From Roseovarius sp. EL26 (GTDB lineage: Bacteria; Pseudomonadota; Alphaproteobacteria; Rhodobacterales; Rhodobacteraceae), in assembly GCF_900327775.1 (NCBI RefSeq), contig NZ_OUMZ01000005.1, forward strand, positions 558,001-622,000: a DNA stretch of 64,000 bases, given 5' to 3'. The translations under genes and the position numbers were made by a program. Shown here one piece after another: positions 1 through 8,718 of the stretch. Position 1 is the stretch's first letter. Each line of letters opens with the position of its first letter. A model generated the notes under the pieces. The model saw only the letters and a program-made list of their open reading frames with translations, did no database searches and was not told the DNA's origin.

Positions 1-57
1 AGCGCTGAGTGCGCCAAGGGCCAGAGTGGCGGTTGTGGTCAGGATTAGTCTTTTCAT
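1..57 (-). CDS. N-terminal fragment of an exported protein (cut by window edge)
   Basis: Reading leftward from the ATG at 57, the first 19 residues are a typical Sec signal peptide: two basic residues (MKR) followed by a hydrophobic Thr/Ala/Leu stretch ending near LSA. A GGGAG ribosome binding site lies about 9 bases upstream of the ATG. The gene runs off the left edge, so its function cannot be read. It diverges from the GntR gene at 204 and shares with it an intergenic palindrome at 101-112. A periplasmic binding protein linked to the same regulon is an inference from that position only. Confidence 0.6.
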   Translation of the reverse strand, partial: MKRLILTTTATLALGALSA

Positions 58-100
58 GGTTTTCTCCCGTTGGTCGGCATGTCTATGACGCCTTGCGCGG

Positions 101-112
101 ATTTGATCAAAT
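101..112. promoter_or_regulatory. 12-bp palindrome, candidate GntR operator
   Basis: ATTTGATCAAAT is a perfect 12-bp palindrome between the divergent exported-protein gene and the GntR gene. An 11-of-12 match sits at 918-929, upstream of the aminotransferase gene. FCD-type GntR regulators bind short palindromes and commonly autoregulate, so this is a plausible operator; the binding itself is inference. Confidence 0.5.
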
Positions 113-203
113 TATTACGCGTTTGGCAATATGGTAATGTTTTCACGCAGAGGCTAAACTCGCAAGAACAGAGATAGATAAAGCCGCAACAAGGGCCCTA
201 AAA

Positions 204-899
204 ATGAACAAGCCAGACAAAAAAATCGGCCAAGTGGTTCAAACAGCAGGAAGATTGCCTGCGCATGAGGTTGTATACCGCCGGTTAAGGGACCTGATTT
301 TGTTTGGTGATTTAACACCGGGACAACCCGTAACAATTCAGGGTTTGACCGAGCGATTGGAGACGGGCATGACCCCGGTCCGCGAGGCAATCCGGCGCCT
401 TACGGCTGAAAGCGCGTTGGAGTTTCAGGGTAACCGGCGCGTGTGTGTTCCGCTTTTGAATGCGGATAATATCAGCGAGTTAATTCTTGCAAGACAATGG
501 CTTGACCCGCATCTGGCACTTCGCGCGACAGAACGTGCGACGCTGGAGGATCTGGATTTTCTTACAGCGATTGATTCGGATCATGACAATGCCATTAGAA
601 AAGGGGACCTAAAAAGCTATCTGGAGCTTAATTATAAGTTTCACAAGCGGTTGTATAAAATTGCGGATGCGCCGATTCTTGCAGATCTGGCTGACGGGTT
701 GTGGTTACGTTTTGGCCCATCTTTGCGTGTTGTTTGTGGCCGGATGGGAACGCAGAACCTGCCTGATAAACATAAAGAAGTTCTGAATGCTATGCATGCA
801 CGGGATGCTGAGGCCGCGGCCCGCGCCATTCGTGAGGATGTGATTCAAGGGATGGAGCAAGTGCGTCACGCTTTAGAGATTGAAGCCGCGCAGCATTGA
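204..899 (+). CDS. GntR-family transcriptional regulator, FCD type
   Basis: A 231-residue protein with an N-terminal winged-helix GntR domain (about residues 20-85, including the TPVREAIRRL recognition-helix signature) and an all-helical FCD effector domain (about 95-220) containing the His-rich metal/ligand pocket pattern (NYKFHKRLY). Members sense small carboxylates or amines and usually repress neighbouring catabolic genes. It precedes an aminotransferase and a polyamine-type ABC transporter and is flanked by two near-identical TTTGATCA palindromes. Local repression of this uptake and catabolism operon, with autoregulation, is therefore likely but inferred. A second, related regulator lies at 53496-54143. 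Confidence 0.88.
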   Translation: MNKPDKKIGQVVQTAGRLPAHEVVYRRLRDLILFGDLTPGQPVTIQGLTERLETGMTPVREAIRRLTAESALEFQGNRRVCVPLLNADNISELILARQWLDPHLALRATERATLEDLDFLTAIDSDHDNAIRKGDLKSYLELNYKFHKRLYKIADAPILADLADGLWLRFGPSLRVVCGRMGTQNLPDKHKEVLNAMHARDAEAAARAIREDVIQGMEQVRHALEIEAAQH

Positions 900-917
900 T
901 TCGATTGACACGAAAAA

Positions 918-929
918 ATTTGATCATAT
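918..929. promoter_or_regulatory. Second copy of the candidate GntR operator
   Basis: ATTTGATCATAT matches the palindrome at 101-112 in 11 of 12 positions and lies 73 bases upstream of the aminotransferase start. Two copies, each in front of a gene next to the same regulator, suggest a shared operator. Confidence 0.45.
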
Positions 930-1001
930 TTTAGGGGCAAGCTTCGATGACCAAGCTTGGACATTGGTCACGTATAATTTCTTTAATGAGAAGGGCCTGT
1001 C

Positions 1002-2399
1002 ATGACAGTCATTTCCAACCATATGCCGACGGCAGAACTTCAGGCGCTTGATGCGGCTCACCATTTGCACCCGTTTACCAATGGCGGCGAGCTGAACGAA
1101 AAAGGCGTGCGTGTTATTACACGCGCGACCGGTTCGACCTTGACCGACAGTGAGGGTAACGAAATTCTGGATGCCATGGCGGGCCTGTGGTGTGTGAATG
1201 TTGGCTATGGCCGCAAAGAAATGGCCGAAGTGGCTGCGCGCCAGATGCTTGAGCTGCCGTATTACAACACGTTCTTCCAGACCACACACGTTCCGGCGAT
1301 TGCCTTGTCCGAACGTCTGGCGAAGTTGTCCCCTTACGATCTGAACCATGTGTTTTATGCGGGTTCGGGATCTGAGGCGAATGATACTAACATTCGTCTT
1401 GTACGCACCTATTGGGCCGAAAAAGGCCATCCTGGAAAGAAAACCATCATCGCGCGCAAGAATGGCTATCACGGGTCAACGGTGGGCAGTGGTTCGCTGG
1501 GTGGTATGACTGGTATGCATGCGCAGGGTGGCATGCCGATCCCGGACATTCATCATATCGACCAGCCAAACTGGTATGCTGAAGGTGGAGACATGGACCC
1601 GAATGAATTCGGGCTGCAGCGTGCGCGTGCACTGGAAGAGGCCATTCTGGAACTGGGTGAAGACAAGGTTGCTGCCTTTATCGGTGAGCCTATTCAGGGT
1701 GCAGGCGGGGTGATCATTCCGCCAGAAACATATTGGCCGGAAATTCAGCGTATCTGCGAGAAATACAACATCTTGCTGATCGCGGATGAGGTGATCACTG
1801 GTTTTGGCCGGACGGGCAACTGGTTTGGTTCAGAAACGTTCAACATCAAGCCGCATATCATGACCATCGCCAAGGGTTTGAGCTCTGGCTATGCGCCAAT
1901 CGGCGGATCGCTGGTCTGCGATGAGGTGGCTGAGGTGCTGAATGGTTGCGAATTCAATCACGGCTATACCTATTCGGGCCATCCGGTAGCCTGTGCGGTT
2001 GCTTTGGAAAACCTGCGCTTGCTGGACGAAGAAGGTATCGTTGAAACAGCGAGTAAAGAAACGGGTCCGTATCTTAAGCAAAAATGGGACAGCCTTAACG
2101 ACCATCCGTTGGTTGGGGAAACCCAGATCTGTGGCATGATGGGATCTCTGGCTCTGACACCGCATAAAGACAGCCGGGCGCAATTTGCGGCAGAGGCCGG
2201 TACGGCGGGTCTGATCTGTCGCGAGCATTGTTTTGCTAATGGTTTGATCATGCGTCATGTGGGAGACCGGATGGTGATTTCGCCTCCACTGGTCATCACC
2301 AAGGGTGATATCGATGCATTGGCTGAACGCGCATGGAAGGCGCTGGATCAGGCGCATGCGCAGCTGAAAAGTGAAGGGCTGATGCAAGCGGCTAGCTAA
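1002..2399 (+). CDS. Class III PLP aminotransferase, putative polyamine (putrescine)-pyruvate aminotransferase
   Basis: A full-length 465-residue class III (omega) aminotransferase. Visible elements are the GSGSEAND phosphate-binding loop (121-128), the cofactor Asp in ADEV (D262) and the PLP Schiff-base lysine in the AKGLSSGYAPIG signature (K291). These enzymes transfer the terminal amino group of omega-amino compounds to pyruvate in the cytoplasm. The adjacent ABC genes are of the spermidine/putrescine type, which favours a SpuC-like role in transaminating imported putrescine. Taurine or beta-alanine as substrate cannot be excluded from sequence alone. A GAGAAGGGCC Shine-Dalgarno-like stretch precedes the ATG. 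Confidence 0.85.
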   Translation: MTVISNHMPTAELQALDAAHHLHPFTNGGELNEKGVRVITRATGSTLTDSEGNEILDAMAGLWCVNVGYGRKEMAEVAARQMLELPYYNTFFQTTHVPAIALSERLAKLSPYDLNHVFYAGSGSEANDTNIRLVRTYWAEKGHPGKKTIIARKNGYHGSTVGSGSLGGMTGMHAQGGMPIPDIHHIDQPNWYAEGGDMDPNEFGLQRARALEEAILELGEDKVAAFIGEPIQGAGGVIIPPETYWPEIQRICEKYNILLIADEVITGFGRTGNWFGSETFNIKPHIMTIAKGLSSGYAPIGGSLVCDEVAEVLNGCEFNHGYTYSGHPVACAVALENLRLLDEEGIVETASKETGPYLKQKWDSLNDHPLVGETQICGMMGSLALTPHKDSRAQFAAEAGTAGLICREHCFANGLIMRHVGDRMVISPPLVITKGDIDALAERAWKALDQAHAQLKSEGLMQAAS

Positions 2400-2487
2400 T
2401 AGCTGGCTGGCGGGGTCGTTTGTGGAGAATCAGAATCGGGTCAAAGTTGGTGCCCGTCGATTTTTCATTTGAATACCTGTGATTTTC

Positions 2488-2523
2488 AAGAAACCGCAAG
2501 CAGCTTGGCTCTTGTGGTTTCTT
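2488..2523 (+). terminator. Hairpin downstream of the aminotransferase gene
   Basis: A 13-bp stem (one G-T wobble) with a 10-base loop; arms are 2488-2500 and 2511-2523. Only a weak T-run follows, so it could be a terminator or an mRNA-stabilising hairpin between the aminotransferase and the transporter genes. Confidence 0.45.
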
Positions 2524-2787
2524 ATTAATCTAGGTCTTTTGAAGGCCAATTGCCTGTATTTGGATATGGCGAATTGCCTATAATTATGATGGTTTGCGCA
2601 TATTGAAACGGTCTATTGTGTGTGGATCTCAGTATCATTCGTGTATTTTATGAACGAAATGGTCGTCTGAAAGCGGGTGTCGCGAATTCGGAAGAAAATG
2701 CCGCATTGAGCTTGCACCGCGACATTTTTCGGAGTTTAGTCTGGGGCAAACGTGGAACAACCACGACTAAACAATGGGGAGACACAG
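2524..2787. other. Non-coding leader of the ABC transporter genes
   Basis: No convincing gene is seen here. The segment carries a direct repeat of AATTGCCT (spaced about 20 bases) and a TATAAT hexamer near 2578, suggesting a transporter promoter, but no well-spaced -35 element is evident. Confidence 0.3.
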
Positions 2788-3888
2788 TTGGCCGAGCCAC
2801 GCAACAACGATGCGTTCGTTGAGTTTGAACGCGTTCAGAAAAGTTATGACGGCGAAACACTGGTCGTAAAGGATCTCAATCTCGCATTGCCCAAAGGTGA
2901 GTTTCTCACGATGCTTGGGCCCTCAGGATCTGGTAAAACCACTTGCCTGATGATGCTAGCTGGATTTGAGACGGCGACACACGGATCGATCAAACTGGAC
3001 GGTGTATCGATCAACAACATCCCGCCGCATAAACGCGGAATTGGTATGGTGTTCCAGAACTACGCCCTGTTCCCACATATGACGATTGCTGAAAACCTGA
3101 GCTTCCCATTGGAAGTGCGCAAAATTGGCAAGTCGGAGCGTGAAGCCAAAGTGAAGCGCGCGCTGGAGATGGTTGAAATGGGGGCCTTTGGTGGCCGTCG
3201 GCCGGCACAGTTGTCAGGCGGTCAGCAGCAGCGGATCGCTTTGTCACGTGCACTGGTGTTTGAACCTGAGCTGGTTTTGATGGATGAACCGCTGGGCGCG
3301 CTTGATAAGCAGCTGCGCGAAAAAATGCAGTTCGAAATTACCCACCTGGCACACAGCCTTGGCATTACAACGGTTTACGTGACGCACGACCAGACTGAAG
3401 CGCTGACCATGTCAGACCGCGTTGCGGTGTTTGATGATGGCCGTATTCAGCAGCTGGATCCACCGGATACGCTGTATGAAGAGCCCAAAAACAGCTTCGT
3501 TGCGCAGTTTATTGGCGAAAACAACACGCTGTTGGGAACTGTTAAAGAGCTCAAGGGTGGTCAGGCGCTGGTTCAGTTGGATGATGGCGAACTTATCGAT
3601 TGTAAGCCGGTGAATGTGAGCGCAGTTGGCGATCGCACCCGTGTGTCAATCCGGCCAGAGCGTGTTGAGTTTAACAAAGACCGCCTGCAAGAGGGCGCGC
3701 ATACGCTGAAAGCGGAAGTGCTTGAGTTCATCTACATGGGCGACATCTTCCGCACACGTCTGCGGGTGGCTGGCAATGACGAATTTATCGTCAAGACACG
3801 GAACGCGCCGGATCAGGTGCGTTTGCAGCCGGGTGAGCAGATCGAGATCGGCTGGTTGCCGGAAGACTGCCGCGCACTAGATGCCTAA
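2788..3888 (+). CDS. potA: Polyamine-type ABC transporter ATP-binding protein
   Basis: ATPase of the PotA/spermidine-putrescine family that powers import. It has Walker A GPSGSGKT (about 44-51), the Q-loop (VFQNYALFPHM), signature LSGGQQQR (about 142-149), Walker B LMDEP, the D-loop LGALD and the switch His in YVTHDQTEA. A C-terminal TOBE-like beta domain follows (about 265-365). The TTG at 2788 is chosen because GGGGAG lies six bases upstream; an in-frame GTG at 2752 would add 12 residues without a good ribosome site. It is followed by the binding protein and two permeases in the usual order, so the operon encodes a complete importer. Confidence 0.88.
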   Translation: MAEPRNNDAFVEFERVQKSYDGETLVVKDLNLALPKGEFLTMLGPSGSGKTTCLMMLAGFETATHGSIKLDGVSINNIPPHKRGIGMVFQNYALFPHMTIAENLSFPLEVRKIGKSEREAKVKRALEMVEMGAFGGRRPAQLSGGQQQRIALSRALVFEPELVLMDEPLGALDKQLREKMQFEITHLAHSLGITTVYVTHDQTEALTMSDRVAVFDDGRIQQLDPPDTLYEEPKNSFVAQFIGENNTLLGTVKELKGGQALVQLDDGELIDCKPVNVSAVGDRTRVSIRPERVEFNKDRLQEGAHTLKAEVLEFIYMGDIFRTRLRVAGNDEFIVKTRNAPDQVRLQPGEQIEIGWLPEDCRALDA

Positions 3889-4001
3889 GGGCTAAAGAAT
3901 ATCGCATGTCCTTGGGCGTGCGATGGATAAAGAGTTCCAATGTTCGCCCGTGACGGGGCTCTAATAATGTTAGCAGCGGGCTAATTTAGGGAGACTACTG
4001 T

Positions 4002-5093
4002 ATGACACTGACCAAAACACTGCTTACAACGACAGCGCTGACTGTTGCAGCAGGCGCGGTTGCAGCTGAGGAAATGACCATCGTTTCCTGGGGTGGCGCT
4101 TATACTAAATCGCAAAAGAACGCATATCATGACCCGTATTCGGAAAAATCTGGGGTCACCATCATCAACGATGATAGCTCTGCCGAAGCGGTTGCAAAGC
4201 TGCGTGCGATGGACGAAGCGGGCAACGTGACATGGGACGTTGTGGACGTTGTTGCGGCTGACGCTTTGCGTCTGTGCGACGAAGGTCTGGCAATGGAAAT
4301 CGACCCAGACACCATGTTGGCGCCTGCGCCGGATGGCACACCTGCGTCGGAAGACTTTGGCGACCTGCTGGTTGGCGATTGCTTCATTCCGCAGATCGTT
4401 TATTCGACCACATTTGGCTATCGCACTGACTTGGTAGGTGACACACCACCAAGCAAGATTTGTGACGTCTTCGATACCGAAGCTTATCCTGGTAAGCGTT
4501 CGCTGGAAAAACGTTCGATCAACAATGTCGAATGGGCACTGCTCTGTGATGGTGTTGCCAAGGAAGACGTTTATGACGTTCTGGCAACTGAGGAAGGTCA
4601 AGACCGAGCGTTGGCCAAACTGGACACCATCAAAGACGACGTTGTCTGGTGGTCTGCCGGTGCGGATACGCCACAGCTTTTGGCGGACGGCGAAGTTGTG
4701 ATGGGTTCGACCTACAATGGTCGTCTGTTCAGCGTGATCGAAGAGCAAAAGCAACCTGTTGCGATGCTTTGGGACGCTCAGGTGTTTGACCTTGATGGTT
4801 GGATCATTCCTGCGGGTCTGAGCGATGAGCGCAAAGCGCGTGCTCTGGACTACATCATGTTCGCGACAGACACACAGCGTCTGGCCGACCAAGCGAAATG
4901 GATCTCTTATGGTCCGGCGCGTAAGTCTTCGGCACCACTGGTTGGCAAGCACGCTGATCTGGGTATCGACATGGCACCACACATGCCAACCGATCCAAAC
5001 AATGCTGCGAACACGTTCCTCTATAACTACGAGTTCTGGGCGGACTATCGCGACGACATCGAAGCCAAGTTCCAAGCGTGGCTGGCACAATAA
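4002..5093 (+). CDS. potD: Periplasmic substrate-binding protein of a polyamine-type ABC transporter
   Basis: A 363-residue exported protein with a Sec signal peptide (about residues 1-22, cleavage after VAA). The mature start MTIVSWGGAYTKSQ is typical of the PotD/PotF-like family 1 binding proteins that deliver polyamines or related cations to the permease. Several acidic and aromatic residues (WDVVDV, DDVVWWSAGAD) fit an amine-binding pocket, though ligand identity is inferred. AGGGAG precedes the ATG by eight bases. A strong hairpin directly downstream (5112-5138) probably makes this cistron more abundant than the permease genes that follow. Confidence 0.85.
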   Translation: MTLTKTLLTTTALTVAAGAVAAEEMTIVSWGGAYTKSQKNAYHDPYSEKSGVTIINDDSSAEAVAKLRAMDEAGNVTWDVVDVVAADALRLCDEGLAMEIDPDTMLAPAPDGTPASEDFGDLLVGDCFIPQIVYSTTFGYRTDLVGDTPPSKICDVFDTEAYPGKRSLEKRSINNVEWALLCDGVAKEDVYDVLATEEGQDRALAKLDTIKDDVVWWSAGADTPQLLADGEVVMGSTYNGRLFSVIEEQKQPVAMLWDAQVFDLDGWIIPAGLSDERKARALDYIMFATDTQRLADQAKWISYGPARKSSAPLVGKHADLGIDMAPHMPTDPNNAANTFLYNYEFWADYRDDIEAKFQAWLAQ

Positions 5094-5111
5094 GTTGTGC
5101 TGAATGATTAA

Positions 5112-5138
5112 GGAAAGGGCCGAAAAACGGCCCTTTCC
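5112..5138 (+). terminator. Strong intercistronic hairpin after the binding-protein gene
   Basis: A perfect 11-bp stem (GGAAAGGGCCG paired with its complement) closes a five-A loop. It has no long T-run on this strand. Hairpins at this position commonly cause partial termination or protect the upstream message, raising binding-protein levels over permease levels. Confidence 0.65.
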
Positions 5139-5195
5139 ATGCCGTAGACCTCTGCGGCCCTATAAATAAAATAATAAGAACCGATGGGGATGAAG

Positions 5196-6467
5196 ATGAG
5201 TGACACTGCCGACAAAGGCCCGGTGCTGGCCGCTGACGGGACACCGTTAAAGCGCAGCCTCAACCGTGCTTTGAGAGTCCAGAAAACGCGTGCCTTGCTG
5301 CTGATTGCGCCGCTGCTGTTTTTCGTACTGGTTTCCTTTATCATCCCGATCATTTCGATGCTGTTCCGCTCGGTTGAGAACGACATCGTCATCAATACGC
5401 TGCCCGAAACAGTGCCAATTCTGGCGCAGTGGGATTCCTCATCGGGGGAATTGCCGTCGGAAGAGGTGTATGCCGCGATGGCGCGCGACATGATCGTAGC
5501 GGTAAAGGCCAAAAAACACACGAAACTGGCCACCCGTCTGAATTATGAAAAAACCGGCATGGCGTCGATGTTCCGCAAATCGGGTCGGAAGATCAAAAAA
5601 TGGGATCCCACTGCGGATGCCCCATACAAGGAAAAGTTCATCGAGCTGCACAAGGGCTGGGGTGATGTAGAAAACTGGAAAACTATCCAGACTCACGCGG
5701 GAAAGTATACCAACGGTTACTTCTTAAATGCGATCGATATGCAGAAGACACCGGATGGCATCGAGGCACAACCTGACAATAAAAAGGTACTTGTGAAGCT
5801 GTTTGTCCGCACGTTGATCATGTCATTGATCATCATGGGATCTTGCATTTTGCTAGGCTATCCGATCGCCTGGATCTTGGCGAACCTGCCGGCTCGGCAA
5901 GCAAACATGCTGATGATCTTAGTCCTGCTTCCATTCTGGACGTCGCTTTTGGTGCGGACATCCGCATGGAAGGTGATGTTGCAGCAACAAGGTGTGATCA
6001 ACGAGGTTTTGGTCTGGTTAGGACTTGTGGCTGATGATGCGCGATTGGTGATTATCAACAACCAGTTTGGTACTGTTGTTGCGATGACGCACATTCTGTT
6101 GCCGTTCATGATCTTGCCGATGTATTCGGTGATGCAGACCATTCAACCGACATACCTGCGCGCGGCAAAATCCATGGGCGCGACGAATTGGACAGCGTTC
6201 TGGCGGGTTTACTTCCCACAATCGATCCCAGGGATTGGTGCGGGTTCGATCCTCGTCTTCATCCTGTCGATTGGCTACTACATCACGCCTGAAATCGTTG
6301 GTGGCACCAAAGGTGTCTTTATCTCGAACCGGATTGCCTATCACATTTCCAGCTCTCTCAACTGGGGTCTTGCGGCCGCATTGGGGACAATCTTGCTGGT
6401 GGTGGTCCTTATTCTCTACTGGGCTTACGACAAGATCGTCGGCATCGATAACGTTAAACTGGGGTAA
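5196..6467 (+). CDS. potB: ABC transporter permease (PotB/PotH type) with a large insertion
   Basis: An inner-membrane permease with the EAA cytoplasmic loop (AKSMGATNWTAFWRVYFPQ near residues 325-345) that contacts the ATPase, and about six membrane segments. Family members are usually about 285-300 residues. This one has about 423 because roughly 130 hydrophilic residues, rich in Lys and acidic residues, are inserted between the first membrane helix (about 30-55) and the second (about 205-230). The insertion is predicted to be periplasmic and its role is unknown. ATG 5196 is preferred because GGGGA lies five bases upstream; in-frame ATGs at 5184 and 5190 are alternatives. Confidence 0.85.
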   Translation: MSDTADKGPVLAADGTPLKRSLNRALRVQKTRALLLIAPLLFFVLVSFIIPIISMLFRSVENDIVINTLPETVPILAQWDSSSGELPSEEVYAAMARDMIVAVKAKKHTKLATRLNYEKTGMASMFRKSGRKIKKWDPTADAPYKEKFIELHKGWGDVENWKTIQTHAGKYTNGYFLNAIDMQKTPDGIEAQPDNKKVLVKLFVRTLIMSLIIMGSCILLGYPIAWILANLPARQANMLMILVLLPFWTSLLVRTSAWKVMLQQQGVINEVLVWLGLVADDARLVIINNQFGTVVAMTHILLPFMILPMYSVMQTIQPTYLRAAKSMGATNWTAFWRVYFPQSIPGIGAGSILVFILSIGYYITPEIVGGTKGVFISNRIAYHISSSLNWGLAAALGTILLVVVLILYWAYDKIVGIDNVKLG

Positions 6468-6472
6468 GGCAG

Positions 6473-7684
6473 ATGGCAGCACTAACACCGATCTCACGCA
6501 AGCCAATGTCATTGGTCTTGCCAACTGTCGCCGCCGCAGGCGCGATCCTTGGCCTCTTTGTCGGGACCGCCAACGGGTCAGGCCCTCTGGGGATGGTCAT
6601 TGGCGCGGCTTTCATTGCCGGACTGGCCTTGGTCTTTACTCAGGTGCTTAAGAACGAAAAGCTCGCGAAGTGGATTTCCATTATCGGGTTGGCCATACTT
6701 GGCTTTGTTTTTGGCGGCCTTCCCGCAGCCATCATAGGTGCACTTGCGGGGTGGTTTTATAGCTGGTTTATCTACTGGCTATATGAAGGCCGCTATCGTG
6801 CGCGCCTGTTGCCGTACCTCACACCTGGTCAGGTTTTGTGGCACTATGGCTTTCGGGTCATTTGTGGCGCGATCTTTATCTTCCTGATCACGCCGATTCT
6901 TGTGGTGATGCCACTGTCGTTCAACGCGCAGGACTTCTTTACCTTTACGCCAGAAATGCTGCGGCTTGATCCGGAAGGGTATTCACTCAAGCATTACCGC
7001 GATTTCTTTACCAACAACGAATGGCAACGTAGCTTTAAGAACTCTTTGTTGATCGCGCCTATTGCCACGGTGATCTCGGTGAGCCTTGGCACATTGGCGG
7101 CGATTGGTCTTTCGCAATCACACGTGCCAGGACGCCGGGCGATTATGGCGATTTTGATCTCGCCAATGATTGTTCCGCTGATCATCTCAGCCACAGGCAT
7201 GTTCTTCTTCTACTCTCAGATCGGTAACTGGATGGAAGGTACGCTTGGCTTGAACAAAAACTTTGTGGGCTATGTGAAAGTGGTCCTTGCGCATGCGGTT
7301 CTTGGTATTCCCTTTGTGATCATCACAGTGACAGCGACACTTGTGGGCTTTGATCGCTCATTGACCCGTGCCGCGTCGAACATGGGGGCGGATCCGGTGA
7401 CAACGTTCTTCCGGGTGCAGATGCCTTTGATCCTGCCGGGTGTGATTTCAGGCGGCCTGTTCGCCTTTATCACGTCATTCGATGAGGTGGTTGTGGTGCT
7501 GTTTGTTGGCTCTGCGAGCCAGAAGACATTGCCTTGGCAGATGTTCACTGGCCTGCGCGAGCAGATCAGCCCGACCATTCTGGCTGTGGCGACAATCCTT
7601 GTTGGAATCTCGATTGCTCTGTTGATGACGCTGGAATTCCTGCGCCGCCGATCAGAGCGCCTGCGCGGTATGAGCCCGCAGTAA
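6473..7684 (+). CDS. potC: ABC transporter permease (PotC/PotI type) with extra N-terminal membrane helices
   Basis: The second inner-membrane permease of the importer, starting five bases after the preceding stop. The C-terminal 270 residues are a standard PotC-type permease with the EAA loop (AASNMGADPVTTFFRVQMPLILPG). The first 110 residues carry about four additional hydrophobic segments (short Ala/Gly/Ile-rich helices), making the protein 403 residues rather than the usual 260-280. The gene is followed by a bidirectional terminator shared with ilvE on the other strand. Confidence 0.85.
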   Translation: MAALTPISRKPMSLVLPTVAAAGAILGLFVGTANGSGPLGMVIGAAFIAGLALVFTQVLKNEKLAKWISIIGLAILGFVFGGLPAAIIGALAGWFYSWFIYWLYEGRYRARLLPYLTPGQVLWHYGFRVICGAIFIFLITPILVVMPLSFNAQDFFTFTPEMLRLDPEGYSLKHYRDFFTNNEWQRSFKNSLLIAPIATVISVSLGTLAAIGLSQSHVPGRRAIMAILISPMIVPLIISATGMFFFYSQIGNWMEGTLGLNKNFVGYVKVVLAHAVLGIPFVIITVTATLVGFDRSLTRAASNMGADPVTTFFRVQMPLILPGVISGGLFAFITSFDEVVVVLFVGSASQKTLPWQMFTGLREQISPTILAVATILVGISIALLMTLEFLRRRSERLRGMSPQ

Positions 7685-7703
7685 AGTAGCGACACAGATA
7701 CAT

Positions 7704-7734
7704 AAAAAAGGGCGCCCATTGTGGCGCCCTTTTT
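7704..7734. terminator. Bidirectional intrinsic terminator between convergent genes
   Basis: The hairpin has stem arms AAAAAAGGGCGCC and GGCGCCCTTTTT with loop CATTGT. An A-run on one side and a T-run on the other let it terminate both the permease operon (+) and ilvE (-). Confidence 0.85.
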
Positions 7735-7754
7735 GTTTTGGAATGGTGCGTTGA

Positions 7755-8621
7755 TTATTCCCGAACCAGCTTTTCGTAGCCTTCGGAAATCTCGCGGGCG
7801 AGGGCGCCAACCTCAAAGGTGTAATCACCGATCTGGCCAACGGGGGTGACTTCGGCGGCGGTGCCGGTCAACCAGCATTGTTCAAAGCCTTCTAGCTCGC
7901 CGGGCTCGATGTGGCGCTCATGCACCTTGATCTGGCGCTCTTCCAGCATACCGATGACGGTCTGACGGGTGATGCCGTTGAGGAAGCAGTCCGGCTTAGG
8001 TGTGTGAACCTCGCCGTCCTTGACGAAGAAGATGTTTGCACCGGTCGCCTCGGCCACGTAGCCGCGATAGTCAAACATCATCGCATCCGAGCAGCCTTTG
8101 GCCTCGGCCGCGTGCTTGGACAGGGTGCAGATCATATAGAGACCGGCGGCTTTGGCGTGGCTTGGAATGGTTTCCGGGCTTGGGCGTTTCCATTTAGCGA
8201 TGTCGAGCTTGGCGCCTTTCATCTTGGCGTCGCCGTAGTAGTTGCCCCATTCCCAGGCGGCGATGGCCAGACGAACCGGGTTGCGTGCGCTGGCGACACC
8301 CATGTCTTCGCCCGCGCCACGCCATGCAACGGCACGGATGTAGGCATCGGTGAGACCATTTTCTTTCAGAACCTGTTCTTTGGCGGCTTCAATCTGGTCA
8401 ACCGAGAAGGGGATCTCAAAGTCCAGTTGATCAGCCGAGAAGTGCAGGCGTTCGGAGTGCTGGCGGCTTTTGAATATCTTGCCGTTATAAGCCCGCTCCC
8501 CTTCGAAGACCGAGCTAGCATAGTGCAACCCATGTGTCAGAAGGTGCACATTGGCATCGCGCCAGTTGACCATTGCACCATCCATCCAAATTTTACCGTC
8601 GCGGTCATCATAGGCAGCCAT
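7755..8621 (-). CDS. ilvE: Branched-chain amino acid aminotransferase
   Basis: A 288-residue class IV PLP aminotransferase that interconverts Leu, Ile and Val with their 2-oxo acids using glutamate/2-oxoglutarate. The N-terminal DGKIWMDGAMV, the HGLHYASSVFEGERAY substrate-loop signature and the C-terminal TGTAAEVTPVGQI phosphate-binding signature are all present. The start at 8621 is chosen because AGGAG lies seven bases upstream; a longer in-frame reading to 8690 begins with TTG and has no ribosome site. It is monocistronic, ends at a shared terminator, and its 5' leader contains a 17-bp palindrome at 8663-8679. Confidence 0.92.
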   Translation of the reverse strand: MAAYDDRDGKIWMDGAMVNWRDANVHLLTHGLHYASSVFEGERAYNGKIFKSRQHSERLHFSADQLDFEIPFSVDQIEAAKEQVLKENGLTDAYIRAVAWRGAGEDMGVASARNPVRLAIAAWEWGNYYGDAKMKGAKLDIAKWKRPSPETIPSHAKAAGLYMICTLSKHAAEAKGCSDAMMFDYRGYVAEATGANIFFVKDGEVHTPKPDCFLNGITRQTVIGMLEERQIKVHERHIEPGELEGFEQCWLTGTAAEVTPVGQIGDYTFEVGALAREISEGYEKLVRE

Positions 8622-8662
8622 TGTCATTCTCCTAGGCTCATTTTTCATTTGTTGCGCGGGAA

Positions 8663-8679
8663 ATGTCCGTATCGGACAT
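8663..8679. promoter_or_regulatory. 17-bp palindrome between ilvE and petP
   Basis: ATGTCCG-TAT-CGGACAT has perfect seven-base arms around a three-base centre, 42 bases upstream of the ilvE start. It is a candidate operator; which protein binds it is not readable from the sequence. Confidence 0.45.
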
Positions 8680-8718
8680 AAAATTACCAAGAAACTGCGA
8701 TTCGGTACCAGTTCACAC

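Noticed and set aside
3981..5090. Long antisense ORF (369 codons) opposite the binding-protein gene
   Set aside because: It is a shadow of the well-supported binding-protein gene, without motifs, ribosome site or plausible composition.
7911..8681. 256-codon ORF antisense to ilvE
   Set aside because: It overlaps a clearly identified gene on the opposite strand and has no recognisable domain.
8622..8690. Possible leader peptide (V-I-L run) ahead of ilvE
   Set aside because: The frame is continuous with ilvE, begins at TTG with no ribosome site, has no stop codon, and no terminator hairpin follows.
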